Positions 37,431-46,253 are shown, numbered from the stretch's first letter. The stretch: 64,000 nt of DNA from Janthinobacterium sp. 67 (GCF_002797895.1 NZ_PGES01000001.1:5208001-5272000); one strand, 5' to 3'. Translations and numbers: made by a program. The notes: generated by a model not told the origin, from the letters alone.

Positions 37431-38258
37431 ATGCGTTTCCTCCGGACAGTTGGTTTGCCCTTCTGTTTGTTCATGCACGCTGCGCTTGCCCTTGCACACG
37501 GGCAGGCGACGTCCCCCATGGCGGCGCCGGGCGCTGCCAGCTCGCGCATCGTCCGCTTCGCGGCGGAAGACTGGCCGCCCTTCATTACCCGCAGCCTGCC
37601 TGCCGACGGCATGTCGGGCGCCATGGTCAGCACCGTCTTCGAGCGCCTCGGCTATACGGTCAAATATGAATATTTTCCCTGGAAGCGCGCCATGCAGTTT
37701 GGCCTGGCCAGTCCCCGCTACGCCGGGCTGCTGGCCGTCTGGCGCACGCCCGAACGGGAAAAACTCTGCCACTTTTCTGTGCCGGTTGGTAACACGCAAG
37801 GGGTGCTGGCCTACTTGAAGGAAGATGGCGTGCCCGGCGCCACCCTGGCCGAACTGGGCAAGTTGCGCATCGGTACCGTGGCCGGCTATTCGAATGGGGA
37901 ACAATTCGATGGCATGGTGGCGCGCGGCGAGCTGAAGACGGAAGAGGGCTTGAACGATGCGACGAACCTGAAGAAACTGTTAATCAAGCGCTACCGCGTG
38001 ATCGTCATCGAGCGCCATGTCCTGCAGCATTTGCTGATGGGGCATAATTTCAGCAAGGCGGAACGCGAACGCATCGGCATCATCGATTCCGTCTTCAAGG
38101 AGCGGTCCGTGCATGTGTGCTTCCAGCGCGATGCCGAGGGCGCGCTATGGCAAAAGCGTTTCAACGAGGCAGCACGGGATATTGACACGGCCCGGCTCGA
38201 ACGCGATTACTGGAAGCGGCTCGACCAGAGCCTGGCGACAGGCCCGGTCCATCCCTGA
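37431..38258 (+). CDS. Periplasmic solute-binding protein, family 3 (orphan)
   Basis: 275 residues with a signal peptide (about 1-23, MRFLRTVGLPFCLFMHAALA) and a family 3 substrate-binding fold: VRFAAEDWPPFITRS at the start, SGAMVSTVFERLGYTVKYEY, and the hinge LRIGTVAGYSNG. GGAG lies upstream of the ATG. No ABC permease or ATPase is adjacent, as is common for many orphan members in this group. The following gene is a TonB receptor, so it might bind the same ligand in the periplasm, but the pair is separated by 126 bases and the link is only positional. Confidence 0.8.
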   Translation: MRFLRTVGLPFCLFMHAALALAHGQATSPMAAPGAASSRIVRFAAEDWPPFITRSLPADGMSGAMVSTVFERLGYTVKYEYFPWKRAMQFGLASPRYAGLLAVWRTPEREKLCHFSVPVGNTQGVLAYLKEDGVPGATLAELGKLRIGTVAGYSNGEQFDGMVARGELKTEEGLNDATNLKKLLIKRYRVIVIERHVLQHLLMGHNFSKAERERIGIIDSVFKERSVHVCFQRDAEGALWQKRFNEAARDIDTARLERDYWKRLDQSLATGPVHP

Positions 38259-38384
38259 CCTGCCGCGCCGCTGTTGTTCGTTGCCAAAACGAAATATCTA
38301 AATACGAAACCATTCGTTCTTGTTTGTTTGTCCATCCTTTAGTCTGCAGCCACTGTGTTGACGACTTTGAAAGGATGTTTTCGT

Positions 38385-40931
38385 ATGCCGCAACTGATGC
38401 ACAAGCAAGACCCCGCCCCCCGTTTGCGGCAGCTGGCGCACGCCGTCTTGGTAGCCGTGCTCGTGCTGGGAGCGCCCGGCGTGGCCCATGCGCAAGCCAC
38501 GCCGGCCACCGCCCCGCTCGATACCGTCATCGTCACGGGTGCGCGTGGCACGGGTCGCACGGTGGCCAACAGCGCCGCGCCGATCGACGTGATCAGCGCG
38601 CAGCAATTGCAGGCCACGGGCAAGTTGAATTTGCTCGACGCGCTCGATACGGCCTTGCCATCGTTTAACTTGCCGGCCCGAGTGCAGCCTGACCTGGGCA
38701 GCATCGTGCGCGCCGGGCAGCTGCGCAACCTCGATCCCTCGCATACCCTGGTGCTGGTCAATGGCAAGCGACGCCATACGACGGCCATCGTCAACGAGGA
38801 CGGCTTTCCCGGGTCCGTCGCCACCGACCTGGCCCTGATCCCCACGGGCGCCATTGCCCGCGTGGAAATCCTGCGCGACGGCGCTTCGGCCATCTACGGT
38901 TCCGACGCCATCGCCGGCGTCATCAACATCATCCTGAAAGCGGACGACAAGGGCAGCTTCGGCACGCAGCTCGGTTCCACCTACGAGGGTGATGGCACGA
39001 ACGGTTCCGCACGCATCGATGGCGGCACGCGCCTTGGCGAACACGGCTTCGCCCACTTCGGCGCCGAGGTCCAGCGCCAGGGCATCGCCGTGCGCAATTT
39101 TGGACTCAATCCCGCTTATCTGTCGTATCCGGCCGTGCGCAACAGCGATGGCCAGCTGGTGAAATTGGGACCGAACAACAGCTTGCCAACCGGTGCGTCG
39201 CCGAACCCGGCCGAAGCGAAGCGCAACAGCAATCCGTGGCGCAATACGGGCGTGCCGCAAAGCACGACCGCCTCGCTCAGCGCCAACCTCGGCTATGACC
39301 TGTCGAACGAGGTGCAGCTGTACGGCTTTGGCACGTATGCGCACCGCAATGCCCGCTCGGCGCAGAATTTCCGCCTGCCCAATACCATTTTCAATAACAA
39401 CAAAGGCTTGCTGGCCGTGTATCCGGACGGCTTCACGCCATATGAAACGACGAGCGAAAACGATTTCTCCTTGAGCGGTGGCATCAAGGGCGAGACGGCA
39501 GGCTGGAGCTGGGACCTGAGCACGACCTATGGCCGCGATGATATCGACGTGGGCGTGGAGCACTCGGCCAACTACTCGCTCACTTATCCCGGCGGCAAGA
39601 CCGATTTCGACATCGGCAATCAGCGCTACAGCCGCTCGACGACGAATGCCGACGTGCGCCGTCCCGTGCCGCTGGGCTTGAGCGAGCCGGTGGACCTGAG
39701 CCTGGGCCTCGAGTATTCGCATGAAACGCAGCAGCGCCGCGCCGGCGAGCCCGCTTCCTGGCAGGGCAGCGGCTCGTCGGCCCTGGCTGGCTACTTGCCC
39801 GTCGACGCGTCCGACACGGCGCGCCACAGCTATGCCGCGTACATCGGCCTGGGCGCGAAATTGACGCCGCAATGGCTGCTCGACACGGCCTTGCGCGCCG
39901 AGAAATATTCCGATTTCGGCAGTAAGACGACGGGCCGCCTGTCCGCCCGCTATGACCTCACGCCCGCAGTCGCCGTGCGCGGCACGGTCAGCAACGGTTT
40001 CCACGCGCCCAGCCTCGTGACGCAATCGTATTCGAACACCTCCGACCATGCGGGCGTGCCCTATACCCTGGCGCAACCGAATTCCGCCGCCGCAAGGGCC
40101 CTGGGCGCGCAAGCGTTAAAACCGGAAAAATCGACGAATCTGTCGGCCGGGCTGACCTTCAATCCCTCGTCCACCCTGCGCCTGACCGTTGACGCGTATC
40201 AAATCAAGGTCAGCGACCGCCTGGGCGTGTCGTCGAATATCGGCATCGACCGCAGCTCGGGCGTGGCGCTCGACGGCAGTGGCCGGCCACTGACGGCGGC
40301 GCAAGCGAACGTCATTGAAAACCTGCTGCGCTCGGCGGGGCTGACGGTGGGCAATGGCCTCGTCGCGCATTACTTTGCCAACGTGGGCGACACGCGCACG
40401 CGCGGCGTCGATGTCACCGCCGAGGATGTCTTGCGCCTGGCCGATGGCAAGCTGCGCTGGACGGCGGCCGCGAATATCAACCACACGAGCCTGGTTGGCA
40501 AGGCGGAACTCCCCGTCGTGCTGCAAGGCTTGCCGAACATCGGCACCCTGAGCAAGTCGGCCGAGTACGATTTGCTCTACCGCGCGCCGCGCGACAAGGA
40601 AATCGTCACCCTCGCGTATGAAAAAGCCGGCTGGACATTCAACCTGCGCGAGACGCGTTACGGCAAGCTCAGGCGCCTGAACGTCATCACGGGTGGCGAC
40701 TACCAGCTGAAAGCCGCTTTCGTGACGGACGTGAGTGTGGGTTACGACATCAGCAAGCGCATCAACGTGACGGTGGGCGCCAACAATGTCTTCAACCAGA
40801 AACCGGGCCAGGTGCCGCGCGAGGCGCGCAGCGCCCCGAATCTGGCGCAGTACACGGGCGCCTACGACAACTCTGGCCCATTGGGCGTACTGGGCGGCTA
40901 TTACTACGCCCGCGCTACCGTCTCATTCTGA
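38385..40931 (+). CDS. TonB-dependent receptor
   Basis: 848 residues from ATG 38385 (AAAGGA upstream); a GTG at 38355 is in frame but lies within the leader. The signal peptide runs to about AHAQA (residue 37). The plug domain follows from a TonB box-like DTVIVTGARGTG (about 45-56) to VEILRDGASAIYGSDAIAGVINI (about 158-180). The barrel ends with Phe (ARATVSF), the usual outer-membrane signature. The plug is of the group found with plant and lignin-derived or oligosaccharide substrates as well as siderophores. It is followed 42 bases later by an exported dioxygenase-family protein. Confidence 0.86.
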   Translation: MPQLMHKQDPAPRLRQLAHAVLVAVLVLGAPGVAHAQATPATAPLDTVIVTGARGTGRTVANSAAPIDVISAQQLQATGKLNLLDALDTALPSFNLPARVQPDLGSIVRAGQLRNLDPSHTLVLVNGKRRHTTAIVNEDGFPGSVATDLALIPTGAIARVEILRDGASAIYGSDAIAGVINIILKADDKGSFGTQLGSTYEGDGTNGSARIDGGTRLGEHGFAHFGAEVQRQGIAVRNFGLNPAYLSYPAVRNSDGQLVKLGPNNSLPTGASPNPAEAKRNSNPWRNTGVPQSTTASLSANLGYDLSNEVQLYGFGTYAHRNARSAQNFRLPNTIFNNNKGLLAVYPDGFTPYETTSENDFSLSGGIKGETAGWSWDLSTTYGRDDIDVGVEHSANYSLTYPGGKTDFDIGNQRYSRSTTNADVRRPVPLGLSEPVDLSLGLEYSHETQQRRAGEPASWQGSGSSALAGYLPVDASDTARHSYAAYIGLGAKLTPQWLLDTALRAEKYSDFGSKTTGRLSARYDLTPAVAVRGTVSNGFHAPSLVTQSYSNTSDHAGVPYTLAQPNSAAARALGAQALKPEKSTNLSAGLTFNPSSTLRLTVDAYQIKVSDRLGVSSNIGIDRSSGVALDGSGRPLTAAQANVIENLLRSAGLTVGNGLVAHYFANVGDTRTRGVDVTAEDVLRLADGKLRWTAAANINHTSLVGKAELPVVLQGLPNIGTLSKSAEYDLLYRAPRDKEIVTLAYEKAGWTFNLRETRYGKLRRLNVITGGDYQLKAAFVTDVSVGYDISKRINVTVGANNVFNQKPGQVPREARSAPNLAQYTGAYDNSGPLGVLGGYYYARATVSF

Positions 40932-40973
40932 TTTGCCGTATCCCTCTATCGATCATCAAGAACAGGAAAACCT

Positions 40974-41657
40974 ATGTCTGACAACAATCAACACGCGGCC
41001 ATCGATCTGGAATGGGCCAATCTTCTTTCGCCGCAACGCCGCACGGTCTTGCGCGGCGGCGGCCTGGTGGCGGCGCTGGCCGCTTCCGGCCTGGCTGGTT
41101 CGGCCTTGGCGCAGGAAGCCAAACCGTCGCGTGTAAAACCTGCACCCGGCAAGAGTCCATGGGGCGAGCATACGGACACGGCGCCCACGCCGCGCCCCGT
41201 CAGCGTGCGGCCCGGCGAGGAAACCTTGCCGTCGACACCGCGCGCCTACACGGATATCGAGAGCTATCACGCGCACATCTATTTTGACGAAGACAGCTAC
41301 CTGAAGGCGGCGCTGATACGCAAGTGGGCGGCCGAACGCTTCCAGATCGAACTGGGCGACTGGAACCTGGAGCCGCGCGGCCCGCACGTGACGCCGTCGT
41401 TTTATTTCGGTTTCACCAATGACTTGCTGCCCGTGATCGTGCCGTGGCTGCAATTGAACAGCCTGGGGCTGACGATACTGATCCACCCGAACACGGAAGA
41501 CCCGCGCGCCGATCATCTGTATTACGCGCTGTGGGTGAACCGCTCGCAGCCTGTGAATGGCTATGCGATGAAGAAGCCGGGGCCGGGCGAGCCGCGGGTC
41601 GAGCAGATTTTTGTCAATACGCGCCCGACGGTGAAAATCGAAACGTCGCGCGCATGA
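40974..41657 (+). CDS. DOPA 4,5-dioxygenase family protein with Tat signal
   Basis: 227 residues. The N-terminus has a twin-arginine motif (RRTVLRGG, Arg22-Arg23) and a hydrophobic stretch ending AGSALAQ, so export by Tat is predicted. The mature part (about 90-215) matches the DOPA 4,5-dioxygenase family: SYHAHIYFD (His99, His101), GPHVTPSF (His138) and LIHPNT with a later His (His171, His181). The family uses Fe(II) for extradiol cleavage of catechol rings. Export to the periplasm is unusual for such enzymes, and pairing with a TonB receptor suggests processing of an imported catecholic compound. Confidence 0.75.
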   Translation: MSDNNQHAAIDLEWANLLSPQRRTVLRGGGLVAALAASGLAGSALAQEAKPSRVKPAPGKSPWGEHTDTAPTPRPVSVRPGEETLPSTPRAYTDIESYHAHIYFDEDSYLKAALIRKWAAERFQIELGDWNLEPRGPHVTPSFYFGFTNDLLPVIVPWLQLNSLGLTILIHPNTEDPRADHLYYALWVNRSQPVNGYAMKKPGPGEPRVEQIFVNTRPTVKIETSRA

Positions 41658-41670
41658 GGCGGGCATAAAA

Positions 41671-41700
41671 AAACGCCACGCCGGTGTGAGCCGGCGTGGC
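41671..41700 (-). terminator. Rho-independent terminator of phaZ
   Basis: A twelve-base perfect stem (ACGCCACGCCGG with CCGGCGTGGCGT) with a six-base loop. Read on the minus strand it is followed by a run of seven T residues, so it terminates phaZ; it may also stop read-through from the dioxygenase-family gene. Confidence 0.82.
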
Positions 41701-41722
41701 GTGTTGGATGGAACTATCCGGA

Positions 41723-42943
41723 TCAGGAATGCTTCTGGATGAATTCACCGATTTTCGGGCAAATGATTTCGCGCCAGCGGCGGCCCGAGAAGATGCCGTA
41801 GTGGCCGCATTTCGGCGCCACGAAGTCTTGCTGCATGTCGGCAGGGATGCCGGAGCACAGGTCGTGCGCCGCCTGCGTCTGGCCGGCGCCGGAAATGTCG
41901 TCCAGCTCGCCTTCCACCGTGAACAGTGCCACGTTCGTGATGTCTTGCGGACGCACCAGCTGGCCGCCCACTTTCCACGTGCCCTTGGGCAGGCTGAATT
42001 CCTGGAATACCGTTTTAATCGTTTCCAGGTAGTACTCGGCCGGCATGTCCAGCACGGCGTTGTACTCGTTGTAGAACTGGCGATGGCCTTCCGCCGGTTC
42101 GTCGTCGCCCGTCACCAGGTGCATATAGAACTCGCGGTGGCTTTGCGCGTGGCGGCCCGGGTTCATGGCGATGAAGCCGGCGTGCTGCAGGAAGCCCGGA
42201 TAGACCTTGCGGCCAAAGCCCGGATAGTTTGGCGGCACCGCGTAGATCACGGTGTTTTCAAACCACGAGAATTTCTTTTCCGTCGCCAGGTTGTTCACTT
42301 GCGTGGGCGAGCGGCGCGGGTCGATCGGACCACCCATCATCGTCATGGTTTTCGGCATGTGCGGATCCTTTGCCGTCGCCATCAGCGAGATGGCGGCCAG
42401 CACGGGCACGGTCGGTTGACAGACGGAAATCACGTGCAAGTCAGGCGCCAGCAGGCGGATGAATTCCTGCACATAATAAATGTAGTCATCGAGGTGGAAC
42501 GGGCCTTCCGTCAGCGGTACCATGCGCGCGTCCGTCCAGTCGGTGATGTAGACATCGTGCTCGGCCAGCAAGCCGCGCACGGTGTCGCGCAGCAGGGTCG
42601 AGTGGTGACCGGACAGGGGGGCAACCAGCAAAATTTTGGGCTGTTGCAAGCCAGTGCTTTCTTTTTTGAAGTGAATCAGGCGGCAAAACGGTTTTGTCAC
42701 GACAACGTGTTCGCGGATGTCGACGCTCTCGCCTTGGACGAGAACGGATTTGATGTCGAATTGTGGTTTTTCGTAGTCTTTGCCAAGGCGGTACATCAGC
42801 TCGTAGCCGGCTGCGATGCGTTGCGAAAACGGGGTGTGGGCCAGTGGAGAAACCGGGTTGGTAAATAACTTGGAGGACATGTCTGCCCATTGCATCACCG
42901 GAGTGAGGAAAGAGCGTTGCAGTTCGTGCAGTTGGTAAAGCAT
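41723..42943 (-). CDS. phaZ: Intracellular poly(3-hydroxybutyrate) depolymerase
   Basis: 406 residues from ATG 42943 (MLYQLHELQRSF), which has AAGGA at a good distance; the start at 42991 would add an unlikely leader. The sequence follows the Cupriavidus PhaZ1 type: APLSGHHSTLLRDTVR, VYITDWTDARMVP, and the active-site Cys175 in SVCQPTVP, with the acid and base in the C-terminal half (GELDD, GHYG). There is no signal peptide. It releases hydroxybutyrate from native PHB granules. A PHA-system protein lies at 45868. Confidence 0.9.
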   Translation of the reverse strand: MLYQLHELQRSFLTPVMQWADMSSKLFTNPVSPLAHTPFSQRIAAGYELMYRLGKDYEKPQFDIKSVLVQGESVDIREHVVVTKPFCRLIHFKKESTGLQQPKILLVAPLSGHHSTLLRDTVRGLLAEHDVYITDWTDARMVPLTEGPFHLDDYIYYVQEFIRLLAPDLHVISVCQPTVPVLAAISLMATAKDPHMPKTMTMMGGPIDPRRSPTQVNNLATEKKFSWFENTVIYAVPPNYPGFGRKVYPGFLQHAGFIAMNPGRHAQSHREFYMHLVTGDDEPAEGHRQFYNEYNAVLDMPAEYYLETIKTVFQEFSLPKGTWKVGGQLVRPQDITNVALFTVEGELDDISGAGQTQAAHDLCSGIPADMQQDFVAPKCGHYGIFSGRRWREIICPKIGEFIQKHS

Positions 42944-43120
42944 ATAGAGTCCTTGTTTGATTCCAAGCGCCAATATCGGCTCAAATATCATAATCCAATT
43001 TTACGATATTTGTTGAGGACAAAATGTGCTTTACCGCGCATAGATTCACAGTTTGCGCATAGTTGTGACAGCGCGCCACACTTGCGTGGATAGACCTGCA
43101 ACGATGCCTTAAAAGCAAAA

Positions 43121-43142
43121 AAAGCAGCGTTTCCGCTGCTTT
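43121..43142 (-). terminator. Rho-independent terminator of fdxA
   Basis: AAAGCAGCG and CGCTGCTTT pair perfectly with loop TTTC. On the minus strand a run of T residues follows. It lies 77 bases after the fdxA stop. Confidence 0.75.
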
Positions 43143-43218
43143 CTGTGTATTTTTTTGCCGCCACGCCGCTGCAGGGAAGTATCTCCCCGCAAGAAGCGCC
43201 GCCGCAGCTGCCGTGCGC

Positions 43219-43542
43219 TTAGCGCACCAGCATGTCCAGCTTGTCCTTGACGTCCTTGTATTGCTCGGCTTCCGGCAAGGCAGCCTTCGTCTTGGTGATC
43301 GAAGGCCAGTTACGGGCCAGATCGACGTTGATCTTGATGAAGGCTTGCTGGTCGCCCGGCACGTCTTCTTCCGCGAAAATCGCGTTCACCGGGCACTCTG
43401 CCACGCAGACGGCGCAGTCAATACATTCGTCCGGATCGATCGCCAGGAAGTTCGGGCCTTCCCGGAAACAATCTACCGGGCAGACATCGACGCAGTCGGT
43501 ATAGCGACAGGCGATGCAGGATTCGGTGACAACGTGGGTCAT
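43219..43542 (-). CDS. fdxA: Seven-iron ferredoxin FdxA
   Basis: 107 residues. Ligands for a 3Fe-4S and a 4Fe-4S cluster are present: [18 protein letters not shown] (about 9-26) and [15 protein letters not shown] (about 40-54). The remaining C-terminal part is the typical FdxA extension (about 55-107). It is a small soluble electron carrier. It is transcribed alone. Confidence 0.94.
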   Translation of the reverse strand: MTHVVTESCIACRYTDCVDVCPVDCFREGPNFLAIDPDECIDCAVCVAECPVNAIFAEEDVPGDQQAFIKINVDLARNWPSITKTKAALPEAEQYKDVKDKLDMLVR

Positions 43543-43875
43543 AACAGTCCTATCAATTTTTGGGGGAGGTGCTGTAGCGCCTGCAGGAACCTCGACGGCG
43601 CATACTAAAGCAAAGCATTGTATTTTAAGGCAATTCGCTATTTCTCACAAATCCCGCTTATATACAATACATATAAGCAAATTCATTTTTTGGCAGTGCC
43701 GTTGCCGCGCAGAGCGGGCAATTCAGCGACTATCGGGGACGTTGCCATGAAGAACGCGGCAAGAAAGCGACAGTCGCCCGATGCGGCAAGGGCAGGGCGG
43801 GCGGCGTGCCGGCTTGCCGTGTGGTGTTTTTGTTTTACCCAAATCAAGATCGGCACACAATATGTGCCGGAACCG
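43543..43875. other. 333-base gene-free interval between fdxA and the emfourin-like gene
   Basis: The left part is AT-rich compared with its surroundings and probably holds the fdxA promoter on the minus strand. It contains a perfect palindrome (43656-43678) and, near its right end, the hairpin CGGCACA-CAATA-TGTGCCG (43851-43869) just beyond the emfourin-like stop. That hairpin may be a weak terminator, as no T-run follows on the minus strand. The frame at 43618-44154 on the plus strand does not look like a protein. Confidence 0.5.
43656..43678. promoter_or_regulatory. AT-rich palindrome upstream of fdxA
   Basis: GCTTATAT (43656-43663) and ATATAAGC (43671-43678) are perfectly complementary with seven bases between. 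It is 114 bases upstream of the fdxA start. The size fits a dimeric regulator site; no regulator is encoded next to it. Confidence 0.4.
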
Positions 43876-44163
43876 TCAGGCGCTGGCGCGTATCTGCGTC
43901 AGCAGTTGCTGCCAACGTGCATTTTCAGGGCTGCCATCCTCGGCGAACGTGATGGTGCGCCGCGCGGTGGGCGCGTCGACGGTGATCTGCCAGTGGGGAA
44001 TATCGGCACCCACCTGTTCTCCTGTGGCCTGCGGCTGCGTGAAAAAGCCACTGCTGGCCAGTGCCGCTTCCAGTCGGGAGCCAGCCGGATGGGCTTGCGT
44101 ATCGATCTCATACTGTTCGCTCAGGCCGGCAAAGCCGCCGCTGCTGCGGGCTGAAATTTTCAT
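43876..44163 (-). CDS. Emfourin-like metalloprotease inhibitor
   Basis: 95 residues from ATG 44163, with a strong AAGGAG ribosome binding site. The pattern follows the protealysin inhibitor emfourin family: an N-terminal MKI plus R-S-x-GGFAG motif (residues 6-13), an IDT segment, GADIPHWQITVD, and a late TITFAEDGSPENARWQQLL stretch. Emfourin is a cytoplasmic inhibitor of the M4 peptidase protealysin and is encoded next to it. Here the gene lies 106 bases downstream of a gluzincin peptidase on the same strand, the same logic with a different protease subfamily. There is no signal peptide. Confidence 0.72.
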   Translation of the reverse strand: MKISARSSGGFAGLSEQYEIDTQAHPAGSRLEAALASSGFFTQPQATGEQVGADIPHWQITVDAPTARRTITFAEDGSPENARWQQLLTQIRASA

Positions 44164-44269
44164 GTTGCTCCTTGCTGTGGGTGGTGGTGGGACGCGCCAC
44201 GGCCTGCCGCAGCTGCGGCTGGCATGACGCGGGCGCGCTGGTGCGCTGTTGTATTCGCCGCTGTATTGT

Positions 44270-45667
44270 TTAGCGGGGACCGTAATCGCGGCACCAGGCG
44301 GCCAGCGCTTCGCGCTCCGCTTCGAGCAATTGATCCGACTCGCTGTATTCCGCATGGTTCATGGTACCGCAGCAGGCACGCCTGTCTTGTACGGCGTCGT
44401 CTGCGTCGACGACATCGGGGGCGAATGTCATTTGTCCATCTTCCGTCATGGCATTGGCTTTCAATACTTCGCGCACGGTAAAGCTGTTGCGGATGAAGTC
44501 CAGGTAGGCGCCGTTGCCGTCAGCCTGGGCGATCGTCAGCATGTGGCCGGCTACGTCGGCATAGGTGGCGGCCTGGTCGGGCGATGCCACCAGGGCGCGC
44601 AGGACGAGGCTGCGCAGGTAGTCGCCGCAGCGGTGCAGCACGGCCGCGTCGTCTTCCAGCTGCGGCTGGCGTTCGCGGGCAAAGATGTCGGCCAGGATGT
44701 CGTAGATGGCGCCCGTAAACACTTGCGAGATGGCGTGCACTTCCGTGCCCGCTTCCGATAATTTGATGTCGTTGTCGGCATTGCGCAAGCCGTTGGGACG
44801 GCCCAGGGCGAGGCCGAACTGTTCGGCCAGGTCGGCCAGGAACGTTTTATCGTGCAAGTCGGATTTCGTTTGCGCGATCACCGCTTCCACCTGGTCCAGC
44901 TGCGACAGGGCCAGGAAGATGGCCGTCAGGTCGCCGAACGATTCGTGCAGGCCGCCCGTTTGTGGCGGGTTGTTGCTGAGCAGCCAATTCGGCTTCAAGC
45001 CATCGAGCACGGCGTGCCCCGTTTCATGCGAGACGATGTCGAGCGAGCGGCAGGTATAGACGCGCTCGGTGGCGCCGCTGGGGATGAAGTCGCCGAATTT
45101 CAGGGCCTTGTCGCTGCGGCTGTAATAGGCATTCATGACATTGGGCAAGCCGTGCGGGAACACGCGCAGCGGTGCCGTGTTGCTGGCGCTGTTCCATTGC
45201 CAGGGCAGGGGCGGCGCCGTGTCGTTGCTGGCCAGCGCGCGCTGGTACATGGTGAGCGTCATGCGCACGATGGCGAACGTGTGCACGGCGTCGAACTGGT
45301 CGGTGTTGGGCGAGACGATGAAGTCGCCGAAGGCGTTCGGGCTGACCTGCGCGATGCCCGGTTCGCCAAACGTGATGCGCGCGTCGCGCGGACCTTGCAA
45401 GATCAGCCCGGGCAAAAAGCTCTTGCGCGTGCCCAGTTCGCTGACGGACGGGTCTTGCTTCCAGATCAGCACGCGCGAACCGACGGGCACGGCGGCCACG
45501 TTGCGCACCGTGGCCTCGGTCAGGCGGGGCGGGCCCGGCTGCAGGGTCAGTTGCGCATTCTTGCGGTGCAAACGGTACGGCGCCGAAGGGGTAGGGACAT
45601 AGCCGACGGGCAGGGACACGCATTTGGTCAGTACGGCTTCGACCGGCACGATGACTTTCTGGTCCAT
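44270..45667 (-). CDS. Gluzincin-type zinc metallopeptidase (M4-like)
   Basis: 465 residues from ATG 45667 (GGAG upstream); the long upstream frame is discarded. The active site is HETGH (His214, Glu215, His218), followed by Glu242 and Asp246 in GGLHESFGDL, which reproduces the ExxxD third-ligand motif of thermolysin-type gluzincins with slightly wider spacing (28 instead of 24 residues from the first His). There is no signal peptide or visible propeptide domain, unlike protealysin and thermolysin. The downstream emfourin-like gene suggests the activity is restrained inside the cell. Substrate unknown. Confidence 0.75.
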   Translation of the reverse strand: MDQKVIVPVEAVLTKCVSLPVGYVPTPSAPYRLHRKNAQLTLQPGPPRLTEATVRNVAAVPVGSRVLIWKQDPSVSELGTRKSFLPGLILQGPRDARITFGEPGIAQVSPNAFGDFIVSPNTDQFDAVHTFAIVRMTLTMYQRALASNDTAPPLPWQWNSASNTAPLRVFPHGLPNVMNAYYSRSDKALKFGDFIPSGATERVYTCRSLDIVSHETGHAVLDGLKPNWLLSNNPPQTGGLHESFGDLTAIFLALSQLDQVEAVIAQTKSDLHDKTFLADLAEQFGLALGRPNGLRNADNDIKLSEAGTEVHAISQVFTGAIYDILADIFARERQPQLEDDAAVLHRCGDYLRSLVLRALVASPDQAATYADVAGHMLTIAQADGNGAYLDFIRNSFTVREVLKANAMTEDGQMTFAPDVVDADDAVQDRRACCGTMNHAEYSESDQLLEAEREALAAWCRDYGPR

Positions 45668-45867
45668 GGTGGTTCTCCAAGACACGCGCAGCTGGAATTG
45701 GAATAGTCGTCCCGCTTCGGCGCATCCGGTTTGATACGGCGCAAGCGATGCGTGGAAAGGACGGGCTTTTTTAGCCGTCTGGCGCTCGCTGCCGCCGTGC
45801 CAGCCGCATGGCGGCTGGTATGATGCTGGCCGTATTGCACCCGTTTTTATAATAAAAGGATCGTTTG

Positions 45868-46152
45868 ATGGCGGATATAAATATAGTTCAGCAACATAAG
45901 CTGACAGCAGCAAGGGCGCGCGAAGCGGCGCAGCAAGTGGCCGACAAGCTGGCCCAGGAATATGACCTGGCGTGCGCCTGGGATGGCGATGTGCTGCGCT
46001 TCGAGCGCAGCGGCGTCGATGGGTCGCTGACCCTGGAAAAAGAGCAGGCGCAACTGCAAATCAAGCTGGGTTTCATGCTCAGCGCCTTCGCTTCCACCAT
46101 CGAAGGCAAGATTGCCGAGAAGATGCGCAAGGTGTTTGCCGAGCCAGCCTGA
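45868..46152 (+). CDS. Polyhydroxyalkanoic acid system family protein
   Basis: 94 residues from ATG 45868, with AAAGGA seven bases before it; a TTG at 45865 is in frame. The pattern (HKLTAARAREAAQQVADKLA, then an acidic-hydrophobic beta segment and LGFMLSAFASTIEGKI) fits the PHA_gran_rgn family, small proteins found with PHA synthesis genes and thought to be granule-related. Phasin-like regions are not seen. It may work with the PHB depolymerase encoded at 41723-42943. Confidence 0.8.
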   Translation: MADINIVQQHKLTAARAREAAQQVADKLAQEYDLACAWDGDVLRFERSGVDGSLTLEKEQAQLQIKLGFMLSAFASTIEGKIAEKMRKVFAEPA

Positions 46153-46211
46153 TGGCGTTTTATCCGCTTGTCTGGCGCTCCATTTGGTGGTAAAAAATGA
46201 AGCTGCGGCGG

Positions 46212-46253
46212 AAGGCGAAAAGACGACGAAAACACGTCGCTTTTCGCCTTTTT
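46212..46253 (+). terminator. Rho-independent terminator after the PHA-system gene
   Basis: AAGGCGAAAAG (46212-46222) and CGACG (46224-46228) pair with CGTCG (46235-46239) and CTTTTCGCCTT (46240-46250), with a one-base bulge and a six-base loop, followed by T residues. Flanking GGTAAAAA and TTTTTACC extend the symmetry. Confidence 0.78.

Noticed and set aside
38298..40112. Minus-strand frame of about 604 codons opposite the second TonB receptor
   Set aside because: The receptor frame has a signal peptide, plug and barrel; the opposite frame has no recognisable domain.
43618..44154. Plus-strand frame overlapping the emfourin-like gene
   Set aside because: The opposite strand has a strong ribosome binding site and a family match; this frame has neither.
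45668..45913. Upstream extension of the gluzincin frame to 45913
   Set aside because: The added residues show no domain and overlap the start of the PHA-system gene; ATG 45667 has GGAG upstream.
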